Below are positions 26,549-36,326 of a stretch of DNA of 64,000 nucleotides, in pieces; positions within the stretch are counted from its first letter, which is position 1; each line of letters opens with the position of its first letter. Made by a program: the position numbers and the translations under genes. Source of the DNA: Gammaproteobacteria bacterium (GTDB lineage Bacteria; Pseudomonadota; Gammaproteobacteria; Enterobacterales; Psychrobiaceae); assembly GCA_013214965.1 (NCBI GenBank), contig JABSRU010000004.1:62001-126000 (forward strand), read 5' to 3'. The notes below the pieces were generated by a model, which searched no databases, was not told where the DNA came from, and saw nothing but the letters and a program-made list of their open reading frames with translations.

Positions 26549-27802
26549 TTAGCCATATACAGGGTTAGCATCACACAAGCCCAGTACCTTGCCCTTTACT
26601 TCAGATATCATCTGCTCGTTATTGATGTCGTCTAATACATCACAAATCCAACCTGTTAACTGTGCGACGTCTTCGCTGTTAAATCCTCGACTTGTAATCG
26701 CAGGTGTACCAATTCGTAAGCCACTGGTGACGAAAGGAGACTGAGGATCGTTAGGTACTGAATTTTTATTAACCGTGATATTGGCACGACCAAGTGCTGC
26801 ATCCGCATCTTTTCCGGTAATACCTTTGTTGATTAAGTCGAGTAAAAATAGATGATTGTCGGTGCCACCCGAAACAACGCTGTATCCCCGTTGCTGGAAA
26901 GCTTCGGCCATTACTTGCGCGTTTTTGATTACTTGTTGTTGGTATTCAACATAACCAGGTGATAATGCTTCTTTAAATGAAATAGCTTTAGCGGCTATAA
27001 CGTGCATTAATGGGCCGCCTTGGCCAGCAGGGAAAACGGCTGAGTTTAGTTTTTTTGCTAACTCTTCATTGTGTTTTGCTAAAATTAGACCACCACGAGG
27101 GCCGCGTAATGTTTTGTGCGTTGTTGTGGTGACAACATCAGCAATCGGCACTGGATTCGGGTATAGTCCGGCAGCCACTAATCCTGCGACATGAGCCATA
27201 TCAACAAATAGCCATGCGCCAATGCTGTCTGCGATATCACGAAAACGTTGCCAATCGACAATTCGTGAATAAGCTGAAAAGCCAGCAATGATCATTTTGG
27301 GTTGATGCTCATGAGCAAGACGCTCAACTTCTTCATAATCGATTTCACCCGTTGCTTCATTTAGCCCATATTGTACTGAGTTATAAATTTTTCCTGAGAA
27401 ACTCACTTTAGAACCATGTGTTAAATGACCGCCATGAGCAAGGCTCATACCCAGTACTGTTTCACCTGGTTGTAATAGCGCCATAAATACAGCTGCGTTA
27501 GCTTGTGAACCTGAATGGGGCTGTACATTTGCGTAGTCAGCACCAAATAGCTCTTTGGCGCGGTCAATTGCTATTTGTTCAATGGTATCTACATGCTCAC
27601 AGCCGCCGTAATAGCGTTTTCCCGGATAACCTTCTGCATACTTATTAGTTAGTTGGGTGCCTTGTGCTTTCATAACGCGTGCACTGGTGTAGTTTTCTGA
27701 GGCGATAAGTTCAACATGATCCTGTTGGCGTTTGTCTTCTGCTTGAATCGCGTGCCAAATGTCATTGTCGAAACCGGCTATCTCATCATTTTTATAAAAC
27801 AT
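26549..27802 (-). CDS. glyA: Serine hydroxymethyltransferase
   Basis: A 417-residue PLP enzyme of normal length. The substrate region [15 protein letters not shown] and the PLP-lysine motif [15 protein letters not shown] (about 220-234) are intact. It interconverts glycine plus 5,10-methylene-THF with serine. Standing at the head of soxBDAG-purU, it uses both products of sarcosine oxidase, and the serine made can be deaminated by SdaA (34890-36257). It is probably a dedicated catabolic isozyme like Pseudomonas GlyA1, with a housekeeping glyA elsewhere; the latter cannot be seen here. Confidence 0.95.
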   Translation of the reverse strand: MFYKNDEIAGFDNDIWHAIQAEDKRQQDHVELIASENYTSARVMKAQGTQLTNKYAEGYPGKRYYGGCEHVDTIEQIAIDRAKELFGADYANVQPHSGSQANAAVFMALLQPGETVLGMSLAHGGHLTHGSKVSFSGKIYNSVQYGLNEATGEIDYEEVERLAHEHQPKMIIAGFSAYSRIVDWQRFRDIADSIGAWLFVDMAHVAGLVAAGLYPNPVPIADVVTTTTHKTLRGPRGGLILAKHNEELAKKLNSAVFPAGQGGPLMHVIAAKAISFKEALSPGYVEYQQQVIKNAQVMAEAFQQRGYSVVSGGTDNHLFLLDLINKGITGKDADAALGRANITVNKNSVPNDPQSPFVTSGLRIGTPAITSRGFNSEDVAQLTGWICDVLDDINNEQMISEVKGKVLGLCDANPVYG

Positions 27803-27839
27803 TTTTCTTTCTCCGCGGCTAAATACGCCATTGTGATTT

Positions 27840-27869
27840 AATACTAGCTTGAGGATAAGCTAGTATTTT
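27840..27869 (-). terminator. Hairpin between nhaC and glyA
   Basis: Perfect 11-base arms AATACTAGCTT / AAGCTAGTATT with a 6-base loop. It is 28 bp beyond the nhaC stop and 38 bp before glyA. The T-run is on the plus-strand side; on the minus strand only TATTAAAT follows, so read-through from nhaC into glyA is possible. Confidence 0.6.
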
Positions 27870-27895
27870 TGTGTCTGTACTGGTGGGATAAAAGC

Positions 27896-29347
27896 CTATC
27901 CAGACTCTTCTTCTTGTTTATATCTTTCTAGTTCAGCATCAGAAATTTTTGGTGAAAATCGTCCAAGTGCGGCGTAACACAAACCGATGACTGGTGATAA
28001 CCAACACGCGAATGCTAGTGGAATGTAGAGTAGATTCTCCACATTACCATCGCTAATGCCTAATCCTAGAGCGGTGATAACAAAGGCACCACCTGCATTC
28101 CAAGGTACCAGCGGAGAAATTAAGGTGCCGCCCTCTTCGATGGCTCGTGATAGGTTTAGTTTTGAATACCCTTGTTTGACATAAGCTGATGAAAACATAC
28201 GGCCGGGTAAGGCAATAGAAAGATACGGGTCGCCAGCAACAAGATTAGTGGCAATGGCTGTTGTAGTTGCTGAAGCTTGTAAGCCGAAAAAGGAATTAAC
28301 ACGGCGTAGCATGACTTCAATAATGGTATCGAGACAATGAGTACGCTCAAGTGCGCCACCAAAACCTAATGCAATAATAACCAAGGTGATAACCCAAGTC
28401 ATCGATTGCACTCCTCCTCTATTTAACAGACCATCAATTTCAGCAATGCCAGTTTCAATTTTGTATCCTGATTGCATAAAGTTAAATACTTCATGCAATG
28501 AAGCGTCTTGAACAAACATAGCGAGTAGTGCGCCAGACAATACGCCTGCAAATAATGAGGGTAAGGCAGGCATTCTTTTTAGTGCAAGAATAATGACAAT
28601 TAACGGTGGGAGTAACAATAACAAGGAGAGGTTAAAATTACTTTCGAGGCCGTTCGTGATAGCTTCTATTTTTGCGAAGTCGACATCGCCTGATCCAATA
28701 AAATTAAACCCAACGATTAAATAAATAGTAAAAGCAATCAGCATTGCAGGTACTGTTGTTGGCATCATATTACGAATATGATCAAAGAGGTCTACACCGG
28801 TGACCGCTGGTGCTAAATTGGTTGTGTCAGAAAGTGGGGATATTTTATCGCCAAAAAAGGCACCCGATACGACAGCTCCTGCAGTCCAATACATTGGGAT
28901 ATCAAATCCTGACCCGATCCCCATCAGGGCAAGACCTACGGTACCAGTGGTACCCCAAGATGTTCCCAATGAAACAGAGACAACAGCACATAACAACATA
29001 CCTGCCGCAAGGAATACTTCTGGATTTAATATCGTTAATCCATAGTATATCAACAATGGGACGGTGCCACTGGCAATCCAAACGCCAACAATCATGCCCA
29101 CTGTCATTAAAATTGCAATAGAAGGGAGTCCAACACGAATCACGTGCATTACACCACTTTCGATGTCATCCCAGCGATAGCCGCGAAACCATGCGAATGT
29201 CGATGTGATCGCTATGCCAATTGCTAACGGAATGTGCGGGGTAAAGTCTCCGAAGTAAAATAATTGAATCGCTAGTAGTGCCAGAGTCAAAATTATCGGC
29301 ATTATTGCCATAATGAAACTGGGTTTTACATTTTTATTATTTGTCAT
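27896..29347 (-). CDS. nhaC: NhaC family Na+/H+ antiporter-type carrier
   Basis: 483 residues and about 12 hydrophobic helices. The family signatures GTSWGTTGTVGLALMGIG and GAFFGDKISPLSDTTNLAP (about 163-181) are intact. NhaC proteins exchange Na+ for H+, and relatives such as MleN couple this to organic acid exchange. AGGAGA before the ATG is a strong ribosome site. The upstream region holds three TTTACA half-sites arranged as in the response-regulator/porin region, so this carrier is probably controlled by the neighbouring two-component system. The placement among glycine/serine genes raises the possibility of an amino-acid-linked role, which is only inference. Confidence 0.88.
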   Translation of the reverse strand: MTNNKNVKPSFIMAIMPIILTLALLAIQLFYFGDFTPHIPLAIGIAITSTFAWFRGYRWDDIESGVMHVIRVGLPSIAILMTVGMIVGVWIASGTVPLLIYYGLTILNPEVFLAAGMLLCAVVSVSLGTSWGTTGTVGLALMGIGSGFDIPMYWTAGAVVSGAFFGDKISPLSDTTNLAPAVTGVDLFDHIRNMMPTTVPAMLIAFTIYLIVGFNFIGSGDVDFAKIEAITNGLESNFNLSLLLLLPPLIVIILALKRMPALPSLFAGVLSGALLAMFVQDASLHEVFNFMQSGYKIETGIAEIDGLLNRGGVQSMTWVITLVIIALGFGGALERTHCLDTIIEVMLRRVNSFFGLQASATTTAIATNLVAGDPYLSIALPGRMFSSAYVKQGYSKLNLSRAIEEGGTLISPLVPWNAGGAFVITALGLGISDGNVENLLYIPLAFACWLSPVIGLCYAALGRFSPKISDAELERYKQEEESG

Positions 29348-29436
29348 TTTTTTCTCCTGTTGTTTATCAGGCGATGTGTAAGACTCTAATTTTACTTGCT
29401 GTCTTTTTCATCACGCAGGAGACACTAAAGGATAGA

Positions 29437-29474
29437 TGTAAACTCAGGATTAATAACTTGTAAAAAGATGTAAA
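29437..29474 (-). promoter_or_regulatory. Triple TTTACA element upstream of nhaC
   Basis: Read on the minus strand, TTTACA half-sites end at 29469-29474, 29459-29464 and 29437-29442, i.e. offsets 0, 10 and 32, with TTTACAAGTTATTAATC in the middle. The same core sequence and offsets occur at 33544-33581. It is oriented toward nhaC and ends 90 bp from its start. Direct half-sites about one helical turn apart are how OmpR/PhoB-type regulators bind. Confidence 0.7.
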
Positions 29475-29579
29475 CGAGATTAACAATTTAATAACGTCGC
29501 CGATTTTAGGATATATAAGGAAATCCTAGAGAGGCAGTGATTATAAGAGCTTGGGTTTATTCCTGCTTCACAATGACAT

Positions 29580-31928
29580 TTAATTGTTGTAGGTAATCGC
29601 CTTGGCCAAAGTTAGTTCCATGACTGAATCTAGCTGTGAGCTATACTTAATATGACCATCTTGAGCACTGTGTTCTAATTCTCGTAGTAGGTTACTTGCT
29701 TGCGAAAAACCAAGCATGTCACAAGCTCCAGCAATTTTGTGCGCTTGGTGGGCAACCTCATAATGGTCGTCGTTGATAAGGCTTTGTTGAAGTGTGGGCC
29801 AAAGTTTTTTTAAGTTATTACAAAAACTAAGCATTAACTTTGAGAGCTTAGCTGGACCTAAAATATGAAGGTGAGTATCAATCATTGATGGATCAAGTAG
29901 TGGGTAATCTTTATGAATATCGATATGTGGTATGTTCTCTGGAGAGCTCGTCTGTTGGGGATCTAGTACGCGGGCTATAGCGTCAAGTAGCAATTTTTGT
30001 TTAACGGGCTTTGCGACGACATCTTGTAATCCTGCATTAAAATAATCATGAATGTCGTCTGGGCGAACACTGGCTGTCAAGGCAATGATAGGGGTGTCGT
30101 AGTTACAAGATTCTATACTCTGGCGAATTTTAGCACTAATATCGAGCCCGCTTAGCCCAGGCAAATGCATATCCATCAGTATGATATCAAAGGTCTTATC
30201 ACTCGTTATAGTAATAGCATCATGACCATTATCAGCTAATGTTATTTGATGCTGCTCAAGTAAACCTATCACAACTTGTTGGTTTATTTCGACATCCTCA
30301 ACCAGTAGTATTTGCAGTACGGGTAGAGTCGGTAGTGTGGCTTCAATTTTATATTGATCTGGCTTGGCTTTTTTTAGTATGACCTCAACCCAAAAAGTAC
30401 TGCCTTGACCTAATATACTTTCGACGCCTATCTGCCCACCCATTTCTTGACTTAGTTGACGACAAATTGAAAGACCAAGGCCGGTGCCGCCAAAACGTCG
30501 AGTAATTGATTCATCGGCTTGCACAAACCGCTCGAAGATACGCTCTTGCAATGCTGGTTCGATACCAATACCACTATCCTGAATTGAAAAACGAATTCGG
30601 TCATGCTTATCATTTTTTTCTTGATGAACGATACGTAGAAGTACCTCGCCACGATCGGTAAATTTAATCGCGTTGGCGAGTAGATTAGTTAATATTTGAC
30701 GTAAACTGCCAGCTGCATCATGGTAACAATAGCACGTCGTATTGGTTTCAAGCTTTAGCTGTAATTTTTTTTCATCGGCTTTAGGTTGCATTAGGCTGAT
30801 AATACTGTGTGACAGTTCATCGAGGGAAAAAAATGATTCAGCACAGACATATGCTCCTTCCTCTAGTTGTGCATATTGAAGTACATGATCAAATGTCTCA
30901 AGCAATGCTTCGGTTGAATCATGCAATATTTTAGTTCTATGGCGCTGTTGTTGGCTAAGTTCATTGTTTTCTAGTAGCTGAATCATACCAAGCATGCCAT
31001 TCATCGGGGTGCGAATTTCATGGCTCATCGTGGCTAAAAATTGCGATTTTGCGTTATTGGCTTGTTCAGCGACTTCTTTGGCTTGCTGTAAGCTCATTGT
31101 CCGACGTTCTACCATTTTTTGCAGTTGGTCGCGGTTGTAGCGCAATGCTTGTTGTTCAGTTTCGCGGCGATTAATATCATAACGAATTGCCAAGCGCATA
31201 TTGTTTAGTGCGGTGACTAATTGATTTAGTTCATCTGGCGGGCTGGGTTGTCGTCGAATTAAGGTTAAGGGGGATTCTAGTTCGCCGTCTGCTATTGCTT
31301 GGCTGTAGTGTGCCATACTCTCTAGGTGCCGGGTGATTAGTCGCTGTAAAATGAACATAATCACTAACATGATGAGTGCTACCAGTAATGTTTGGTTCAA
31401 TAATATACTAAAACCGGTTCGAAATAATCGTGTATGGACGGCAGCTAGATCGGTGGTAACAATTAATGTCCCCAGTTGACGGTTGTTTTTTAATTCGTTG
31501 TTGTTACCTAAGTTAGCGATACGTTTATTTGGTGTGTTAAGTTTAAAGCTTGTTTTGATGACTTTATCTTTTGTGTCTATTACGTGTTTAGGTAAACGGA
31601 TAAGCGTATGGCGAGTATGATCAGTCAGTTCAATGCTCACAATATCTGGCAGTGCTTTGATGCCTTTAAGTTGTAATTCAAGTTGTGCTTGATCAAAATC
31701 CCACATACTACGAGCTAAGCTAGCAAGATAGCTAGCGTGAATTAATTGGATTTGCTGATCAATATTTCTCATTTCTCGTCGATAGTCGAACGAAATTTGT
31801 AGTACCGTGGAAAGCACAATAAAAAAACAACTACATAGTGTTACATAAAGCATCATTCGATAACTTAACGGATGATCTTTGGCATAACTTAATAAACGGC
31901 GCCAGCCTAAAATGTTAGAGAGCTTCAT
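29580..31928 (-). CDS. Hybrid sensor histidine kinase with receiver and Hpt domains
   Basis: 782 residues. In order: TM1 (about 25-45), a periplasmic sensor of about 130 residues, TM2 (about 178-198), HAMP, coiled coil, HisKA with the phospho-His in [12 protein letters not shown] (about 302), an ATPase domain (NLLANAIKF at about 415, then GTGLGLSI), a receiver with phospho-Asp in MDMHLPG (about 583), and an Hpt domain with [11 protein letters not shown] (about 729). This is the TorS/ArcB-type four-step phosphorelay. It overlaps the binding-protein gene by 14 bp, so the periplasmic protein is likely its ligand-presenting partner, as TorT is for TorS. Signal unknown. Confidence 0.9.
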   Translation of the reverse strand: MKLSNILGWRRLLSYAKDHPLSYRMMLYVTLCSCFFIVLSTVLQISFDYRREMRNIDQQIQLIHASYLASLARSMWDFDQAQLELQLKGIKALPDIVSIELTDHTRHTLIRLPKHVIDTKDKVIKTSFKLNTPNKRIANLGNNNELKNNRQLGTLIVTTDLAAVHTRLFRTGFSILLNQTLLVALIMLVIMFILQRLITRHLESMAHYSQAIADGELESPLTLIRRQPSPPDELNQLVTALNNMRLAIRYDINRRETEQQALRYNRDQLQKMVERRTMSLQQAKEVAEQANNAKSQFLATMSHEIRTPMNGMLGMIQLLENNELSQQQRHRTKILHDSTEALLETFDHVLQYAQLEEGAYVCAESFFSLDELSHSIISLMQPKADEKKLQLKLETNTTCYCYHDAAGSLRQILTNLLANAIKFTDRGEVLLRIVHQEKNDKHDRIRFSIQDSGIGIEPALQERIFERFVQADESITRRFGGTGLGLSICRQLSQEMGGQIGVESILGQGSTFWVEVILKKAKPDQYKIEATLPTLPVLQILLVEDVEINQQVVIGLLEQHQITLADNGHDAITITSDKTFDIILMDMHLPGLSGLDISAKIRQSIESCNYDTPIIALTASVRPDDIHDYFNAGLQDVVAKPVKQKLLLDAIARVLDPQQTSSPENIPHIDIHKDYPLLDPSMIDTHLHILGPAKLSKLMLSFCNNLKKLWPTLQQSLINDDHYEVAHQAHKIAGACDMLGFSQASNLLRELEHSAQDGHIKYSSQLDSVMELTLAKAITYNN

Positions 31929-32715
31929 GATTGAGATTAACGTTGGTTTGAGAGTTTAGGTAAATGTTACTATATTTTTGCTGTAGTTTTTTTATTGTCC
32001 CATTGCGATGAAGTTCTGTTAGTCGATGATTAATATAAGGTAAATGTTTCTCTAGTTCACTGTGACGACCTATAGCAAGGTAATAATATTCGGTGGTTAA
32101 CTCAAATGGTGCTGTGATAATTTGTTGGGTGTATCCAAATTTTTTAGTTTGTAATTTACCGCTCATCGTACCTAATGGCATGAAATTAATTCTACCATAA
32201 GCTAGCTTTTTAAAATTTTGTCGCCCCTGAGAAACATATTCAATATGATTGTTGCTAGCAATAAACTTGTCTAACTTGTCGCCAAAACTATCACCAAAAA
32301 GTAAGCCCACTCTTTTTCCTTTTAAATCATCAAGTGAATGATACTTTTTGCTTTGAACTGAATGAACAAACACACCAATGGGATCGGAGACAATATGTTG
32401 TTTGCTAAAACTAAAATCGGGCTCTCGACTGGCTATTCGATAGGCAGCGACAACAATATCGGCATGGCCATTCTTAACTTCCCACAAACAGCGCTTCCAA
32501 TTACCGACAATATCTAACTTAACTTGATAGCCTAATTCACCAAATAATAATTTAACAACTGTTGGTGCAATACCAATTAATCGTTGTTGTTGAACCCAAG
32601 ACACTGGTGGATAATAAGGATGACCACATGCGATAAGCTCTCGCGCTTGACTATTAACGGGCAAGAAAATTAATCCGATGATCAATAAACAATGCGCTAA
32701 AAATGATGGTTTCAT
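31915..32715 (-). CDS. Periplasmic solute-binding protein, family 3
   Basis: 266 residues with a signal peptide ([24 protein letters not shown]) and the family-3 amino-acid-binding fold: [57 protein letters not shown] and [16 protein letters not shown]. No ABC permease or ATPase is nearby. The gene overlaps the response regulator by ATGA and the kinase by 14 bp, so it is more likely a sensory binding protein that presents a ligand to the kinase than a transport component. The type of fold and the serine/glycine gene context make a small amino acid or betaine-derived compound a fair guess. Confidence 0.8.
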   Translation of the reverse strand: MKPSFLAHCLLIIGLIFLPVNSQARELIACGHPYYPPVSWVQQQRLIGIAPTVVKLLFGELGYQVKLDIVGNWKRCLWEVKNGHADIVVAAYRIASREPDFSFSKQHIVSDPIGVFVHSVQSKKYHSLDDLKGKRVGLLFGDSFGDKLDKFIASNNHIEYVSQGRQNFKKLAYGRINFMPLGTMSGKLQTKKFGYTQQIITAPFELTTEYYYLAIGRHSELEKHLPYINHRLTELHRNGTIKKLQQKYSNIYLNSQTNVNLNHEAL

Positions 32716-33440
32716 ACTACATCGAGAAGTTTAGGTGTAAACAAATAGCCAGCGCCATGCACTGTCAAAATCAAACGTGGGTCGGTTGAGTCGTCACCAA
32801 GTTTGCGGCGTAATCGGCCTATGAGTACATCTACAGTTCGGTCGGTAGGAACCCATTCTCGATTGCGGATTTGGTCAAGAATTTGATCTCTGCTCATGAT
32901 GTGTCCAGCATGATTCATTAAGCTTTTTAGTAGCTGGAATTCCCCTTCTGTCAATTGGACTGTCGCTTCGTTTTCATCGATAAGTTGTCGTCTTACAGGG
33001 TTTAATTTCCAGCGATCAAACGCTTTTAAATTGTGATCATTATTATCCATCGACTTGGCCTGCTTGCACAGTTTGACTCGACGAATAAGGCTTTTTGCTC
33101 TAGCTAGAATTTCTCGGGGATTAAAAGGTTTAGTGACGTATTCATCTGCTCCGCACTCGAGTCCGATTAGGCGGTCAACTTCATCTTGACTACCTGTAAC
33201 TAGAATTATCCCTACTTCGTTATTAACGCGTATCTCTCTGGTTAAGGTCAAACCATCTTTGCCGGGCATGCGGATATCGAGCAGAATCAGATCGATAGTT
33301 TCATAAGTTAGCACTGTTTCTGCTTCTTCAGCCGTTGCTGCGCATAAAACGTCGTAGCCTTCATTTTCAAAATAACTACTTAACACTTCGCGCGTTAGTT
33401 CGTCATCATCTACCACTAAAATCTTGGTTCCTGTCGGCAT
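32712..33440 (-). CDS. OmpR family response regulator (TorR-like)
   Basis: 242 residues. The receiver has acidic pocket Asp11-Asp12, phospho-Asp55 in LILLDIRMPGKDG and the conserved Lys in YVTKPFNPRE. The C-terminal winged helix (about 145-238) includes SRDQILDQIRNREWVPTDRT and the wing VHGAGYLF. It is the first gene of the regulator-binding protein-kinase operon and is divergent from the porin gene. The 286-bp gap between them holds the TTTACA element, so autoregulation and control of the porin are both likely. Confidence 0.92.
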   Translation of the reverse strand: MPTGTKILVVDDDELTREVLSSYFENEGYDVLCAATAEEAETVLTYETIDLILLDIRMPGKDGLTLTREIRVNNEVGIILVTGSQDEVDRLIGLECGADEYVTKPFNPREILARAKSLIRRVKLCKQAKSMDNNDHNLKAFDRWKLNPVRRQLIDENEATVQLTEGEFQLLKSLMNHAGHIMSRDQILDQIRNREWVPTDRTVDVLIGRLRRKLGDDSTDPRLILTVHGAGYLFTPKLLDVV

Positions 33441-33520
33441 TATAAGTGTCCCCTCATTCTTATGCTGATACCTTGTTCAGTCTAGCGATATATTACACCC
33501 CGTCAAGCGACGTAACCAGG

Positions 33521-33582
33521 TTGTAAACAAGAACCTCAACCTGTTTACAATTATTTACAAGTTATTAATCTTGGGTTTACAT
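33521..33582 (+). promoter_or_regulatory. TTTACA element between response regulator and porin genes
   Basis: Plus-strand TTTACA at 33544, 33554 and 33576 (offsets 0, 10, 32), with TTTACAAGTTATTAATC in the middle exactly as upstream of nhaC. In addition TTGTAAACA (33521-33529) and TGTTTACAA (33542-33550) form a perfect 9-base inverted repeat with a 12-base spacer, absent at nhaC. The direct set points toward the porin gene (145 bp away); the inverted half-site would face the regulator operon. Confidence 0.7.
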
Positions 33583-33726
33583 TCTCTCGTTAGTGTTTTC
33601 ATCCTGGTGGAAAAACATTCAACAATACCGCTTTATTTATCGATGTTTGGGTAAGTATTTTGTTTAAGTTGGGTATATCCACAGTTAATAAAAATAAGAA
33701 TCCAATAACAAACCAAAGGAAAAAAG

Positions 33727-34794
33727 ATGCAATATCTAAGATTAAAGTCAGTATTACTTCCGTTAACTATAGCATTACCTATTTTTACTGCTCATGCTGG
33801 TGATGAAATGGCAAAAGCGACACTGCAAGATAAATTAAATGAAATTCAAACGCGTTTGGCGCAACTTGAACACAAAGAAGCAACCGCGACACCACAAAAT
33901 AAAAATACAACCGTTAGTTTATATGGATCGCTACGACCAACCTTTGGTGTGACTAGCAGCGATGCTCAGGACAATTGGGATGTTGGCGATGCGCTTTCGC
34001 GTATCGGTGTTGCTGTTAACCATCAATTAAGTGATGGCATCACGGGCTTTGCTAAAGGCGAGTTTAAAGTTCAAATACAAGGAGATGCTCATTTTGGCGA
34101 CACACGTAAGGCGTATGTTGGTATTAAAGGGGATTTTGGACGTGTAGCAATAGGTAAACAAGATACAACACACTTTGCGATTATTGCAGGACCTGTTGAT
34201 ATCTTTAACCGTGCTAATACTCCATTAGCTTATGATGATGTTAGTTTGTTTCGTCAGCAAGAAATGATTTCTTACCGCAAGTCATTTGGTAATGTCGAAT
34301 TTAGGGCTGAAGCACAATTTAAAGGTGATGACGCGCTTAACGCCGGCAGTGACTTAGTTAATGCTGGTGTTAAATATCAGGGCGATGATTATAGCTTAGC
34401 AGTTGCATATTTAAGTCGAGATTTAGCAGGGGTTGATGAAAATACCTTAGGTGTTTCAGCGAGTAAAAATTTTGGCGATTGGTATATCGGTGCTGCATAT
34501 TTAGATCTTAAACGTAATGTCATTGATGCAGACATTCAAACGTTTGATCTTGTAGTAACTTATTCAATTAATGAACAATATAAGGTGTTATTTGGCGCTT
34601 CAAAGCTTAATGATGAGCTAATTAGTAGCGTATCAAATGATGTGACTCGTTTTAATACCACGCTGGAATGGCAAGGTAGTAAAGACTTTCGATTATTTGT
34701 GGAATATCAAAATAATAATTATTCTACCCAGAATGAGAAAGATAGCGACCAGTTAATGGTAGGGATGCGTTATAACTTCAATTATCAGTTTTAA
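33727..34794 (+). CDS. Gram-negative general porin
   Basis: 355 residues with a signal peptide (…IALPIFTAHA), a short coiled-coil stretch (LQDKLNEIQTRLAQLEHKE, about 31-49) and a 16-strand-type barrel with TTVSLYGSLRPTFGVTSSDA, GKQDTTHF and a terminal Phe in YNFNYQF. AAAGGAAAAA precedes the ATG. Trimeric diffusion channel of the outer membrane by family. It follows the TTTACA element in the direction set by the half-sites and precedes sdaA, so it may admit the amino acid that sdaA degrades. Confidence 0.8.
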   Translation: MQYLRLKSVLLPLTIALPIFTAHAGDEMAKATLQDKLNEIQTRLAQLEHKEATATPQNKNTTVSLYGSLRPTFGVTSSDAQDNWDVGDALSRIGVAVNHQLSDGITGFAKGEFKVQIQGDAHFGDTRKAYVGIKGDFGRVAIGKQDTTHFAIIAGPVDIFNRANTPLAYDDVSLFRQQEMISYRKSFGNVEFRAEAQFKGDDALNAGSDLVNAGVKYQGDDYSLAVAYLSRDLAGVDENTLGVSASKNFGDWYIGAAYLDLKRNVIDADIQTFDLVVTYSINEQYKVLFGASKLNDELISSVSNDVTRFNTTLEWQGSKDFRLFVEYQNNNYSTQNEKDSDQLMVGMRYNFNYQF

Positions 34795-34801
34795 TGATGA
34801 T

Positions 34802-34834
34802 CATGAAGTGGTGGGGGATCCCTATCACTTCGTG
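34802..34834 (+). other. Strong hairpin between porin and sdaA
   Basis: A 15-bp stem (34802-34816 with 34820-34834, including three G-T wobbles) closed by a 3-base loop, beginning 7 bp after the porin stop. No T-run follows, so it more likely protects the porin mRNA 3' end or attenuates read-through into sdaA than fully terminates. Confidence 0.55.
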
Positions 34835-34889
34835 AGTGTAATGCATATTGCACAGTTGTGATTTTCATTTGTATTAAAAGAGAAATTTT

Positions 34890-36257
34890 ATGATTAGTGT
34901 TTTTGATATGTTTAGCATTGGGATCGGTCCATCGAGTTCTCATACGGTTGGGCCGATGCGAGCGGCATTTCGTTTTAGTCAATCACTTGAGCACCAAGGT
35001 ATTTTGAGTAAAGTTAGTCACATAAAAACTGAATTATTTGGTTCACTGGGGCAAACAGGCATCGGACATGGTAGCGGAAAAGCGGTGATATTAGGGCTAG
35101 CTGGTTTTGAACCTGAAACTATAGATCCTGAAATGATCGACGTCTTTCTTTTACAGGTTAAGGAGACTCAGCGGCTTTCATTGCTAGGGAAATATGACAG
35201 TTTATTTTCAAGGCAGAATGCTATTATTTTTCATCGTCGCAAAACATTACCTGCCCATGCAAATGCAATGGAACTAAAAGCTTTTAATGGCGATGAATTG
35301 CTATTTAGTAAAATTTATTATTCGGTGGGTGGTGGCTTTATTGTTGATGAAAAAGAGATAGTTACTTTAGATACTTCACTCAAAGATAATTCAAAGTATG
35401 TATTTTCCAGCGGTGTTGAATTGTTGAAGCTATGCAAAGCTAATGGCTTTAGTGTTTCTTGCTTGATGATGGAAAATGAAAAACAACTGATACCAGAACA
35501 ACAAGTACACAATCAATTAGCCGAAATTTGGCATGCGATGAAAAGAAGTGTTGAACGGGGTTGTCGCCGTGAAGGCATTTTACCCGGTGGATTAAAGCTA
35601 CGACGCAGAGCTCCTTCTTTACTTCGGAGTCTCAAAGCCAATGGCAATAATTGTGTTGACCCATTAATAGCAATGGACTGGGTCAATCTGTTTGCCATGG
35701 CTGTTAATGAAGAAAATGCAGCTGGAGGACAGGTTGTTACCGCGCCAACCAATGGTGCCGCTGGTATTATTCCTGCCGTATTATGTTATTACGATAAATT
35801 TGTTGAGCCTGTTACTGATGCTATCGCAGTACGTTACTTGTTAACAGCTGCTGCCATTGGCATTCTTTATAAGAAAAATGCATCGATTTCAGGCGCCGAA
35901 GTTGGCTGCCAGGGAGAAGTTGGTGTTGCGTGCTCTATGGCTGCGGCGGCTTTAACAGACATAATGGGAGGTACAGTTGATCATGTAGAGAGCGCTGCAG
36001 AAATTGGCATGGAGCATAATCTAGGTTTAACCTGTGATCCTGTTGGAGGCTTGGTACAAGTACCTTGCATCGAGCGAAATGCAATGGGAGCAATTAAAGC
36101 AATTAATGCCTCAAGACTAGCGCTTCGAGGGGACGGTAATCATAAAGTGTCGCTCGATAAGGTAATAAAAACAATGTGGGATACAGGCAATGATATGAAA
36201 AGTAAATATAAAGAAACTGCTCGGGGTGGTTTAGCGGTTAATGTCATCGAGTGTTAA
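34890..36257 (+). CDS. sdaA: L-serine ammonia-lyase (iron-sulphur type)
   Basis: 455 residues, a single-chain SdaA/SdaB enzyme of normal length. The N-terminal beta domain has the serine-binding GPSSSHTVGPMRAA; the alpha domain carries the cluster cysteines in CQGEVGVACSMAAAAL and in CDPVGGLVQVPCIERNAMG. It converts L-serine to pyruvate and ammonia, the exit step of the betaine-sarcosine-glycine-serine route encoded here. AGAGAAA precedes the ATG. Located 95 bp behind the porin, it is probably co-controlled by the TTTACA element. It converges on folE with a shared terminator. Confidence 0.95.
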   Translation: MISVFDMFSIGIGPSSSHTVGPMRAAFRFSQSLEHQGILSKVSHIKTELFGSLGQTGIGHGSGKAVILGLAGFEPETIDPEMIDVFLLQVKETQRLSLLGKYDSLFSRQNAIIFHRRKTLPAHANAMELKAFNGDELLFSKIYYSVGGGFIVDEKEIVTLDTSLKDNSKYVFSSGVELLKLCKANGFSVSCLMMENEKQLIPEQQVHNQLAEIWHAMKRSVERGCRREGILPGGLKLRRRAPSLLRSLKANGNNCVDPLIAMDWVNLFAMAVNEENAAGGQVVTAPTNGAAGIIPAVLCYYDKFVEPVTDAIAVRYLLTAAAIGILYKKNASISGAEVGCQGEVGVACSMAAAALTDIMGGTVDHVESAAEIGMEHNLGLTCDPVGGLVQVPCIERNAMGAIKAINASRLALRGDGNHKVSLDKVIKTMWDTGNDMKSKYKETARGGLAVNVIEC

Positions 36258-36289
36258 TTTAAATAACCGATAGAAATCATTTTATATCG

Positions 36290-36321
36290 ATAGCCCGCAT
36301 AGTTTGCGGGCTAGTTGTTTT
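36290..36321. terminator. Bidirectional terminator between sdaA and folE
   Basis: Nine-base arms TAGCCCGCA / TGCGGGCTA with a 5-base loop, followed by TTGTTTTATT on the plus side, located between the convergent stops. Confidence 0.8.
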
Positions 36322-36326
36322 ATTAC

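Noticed and set aside
26444-27895. Glycine riboswitch upstream of glyA or soxB
   Set aside because: The gaps are too short and I could not find the paired aptamer core motifs; only simple hairpins are present.
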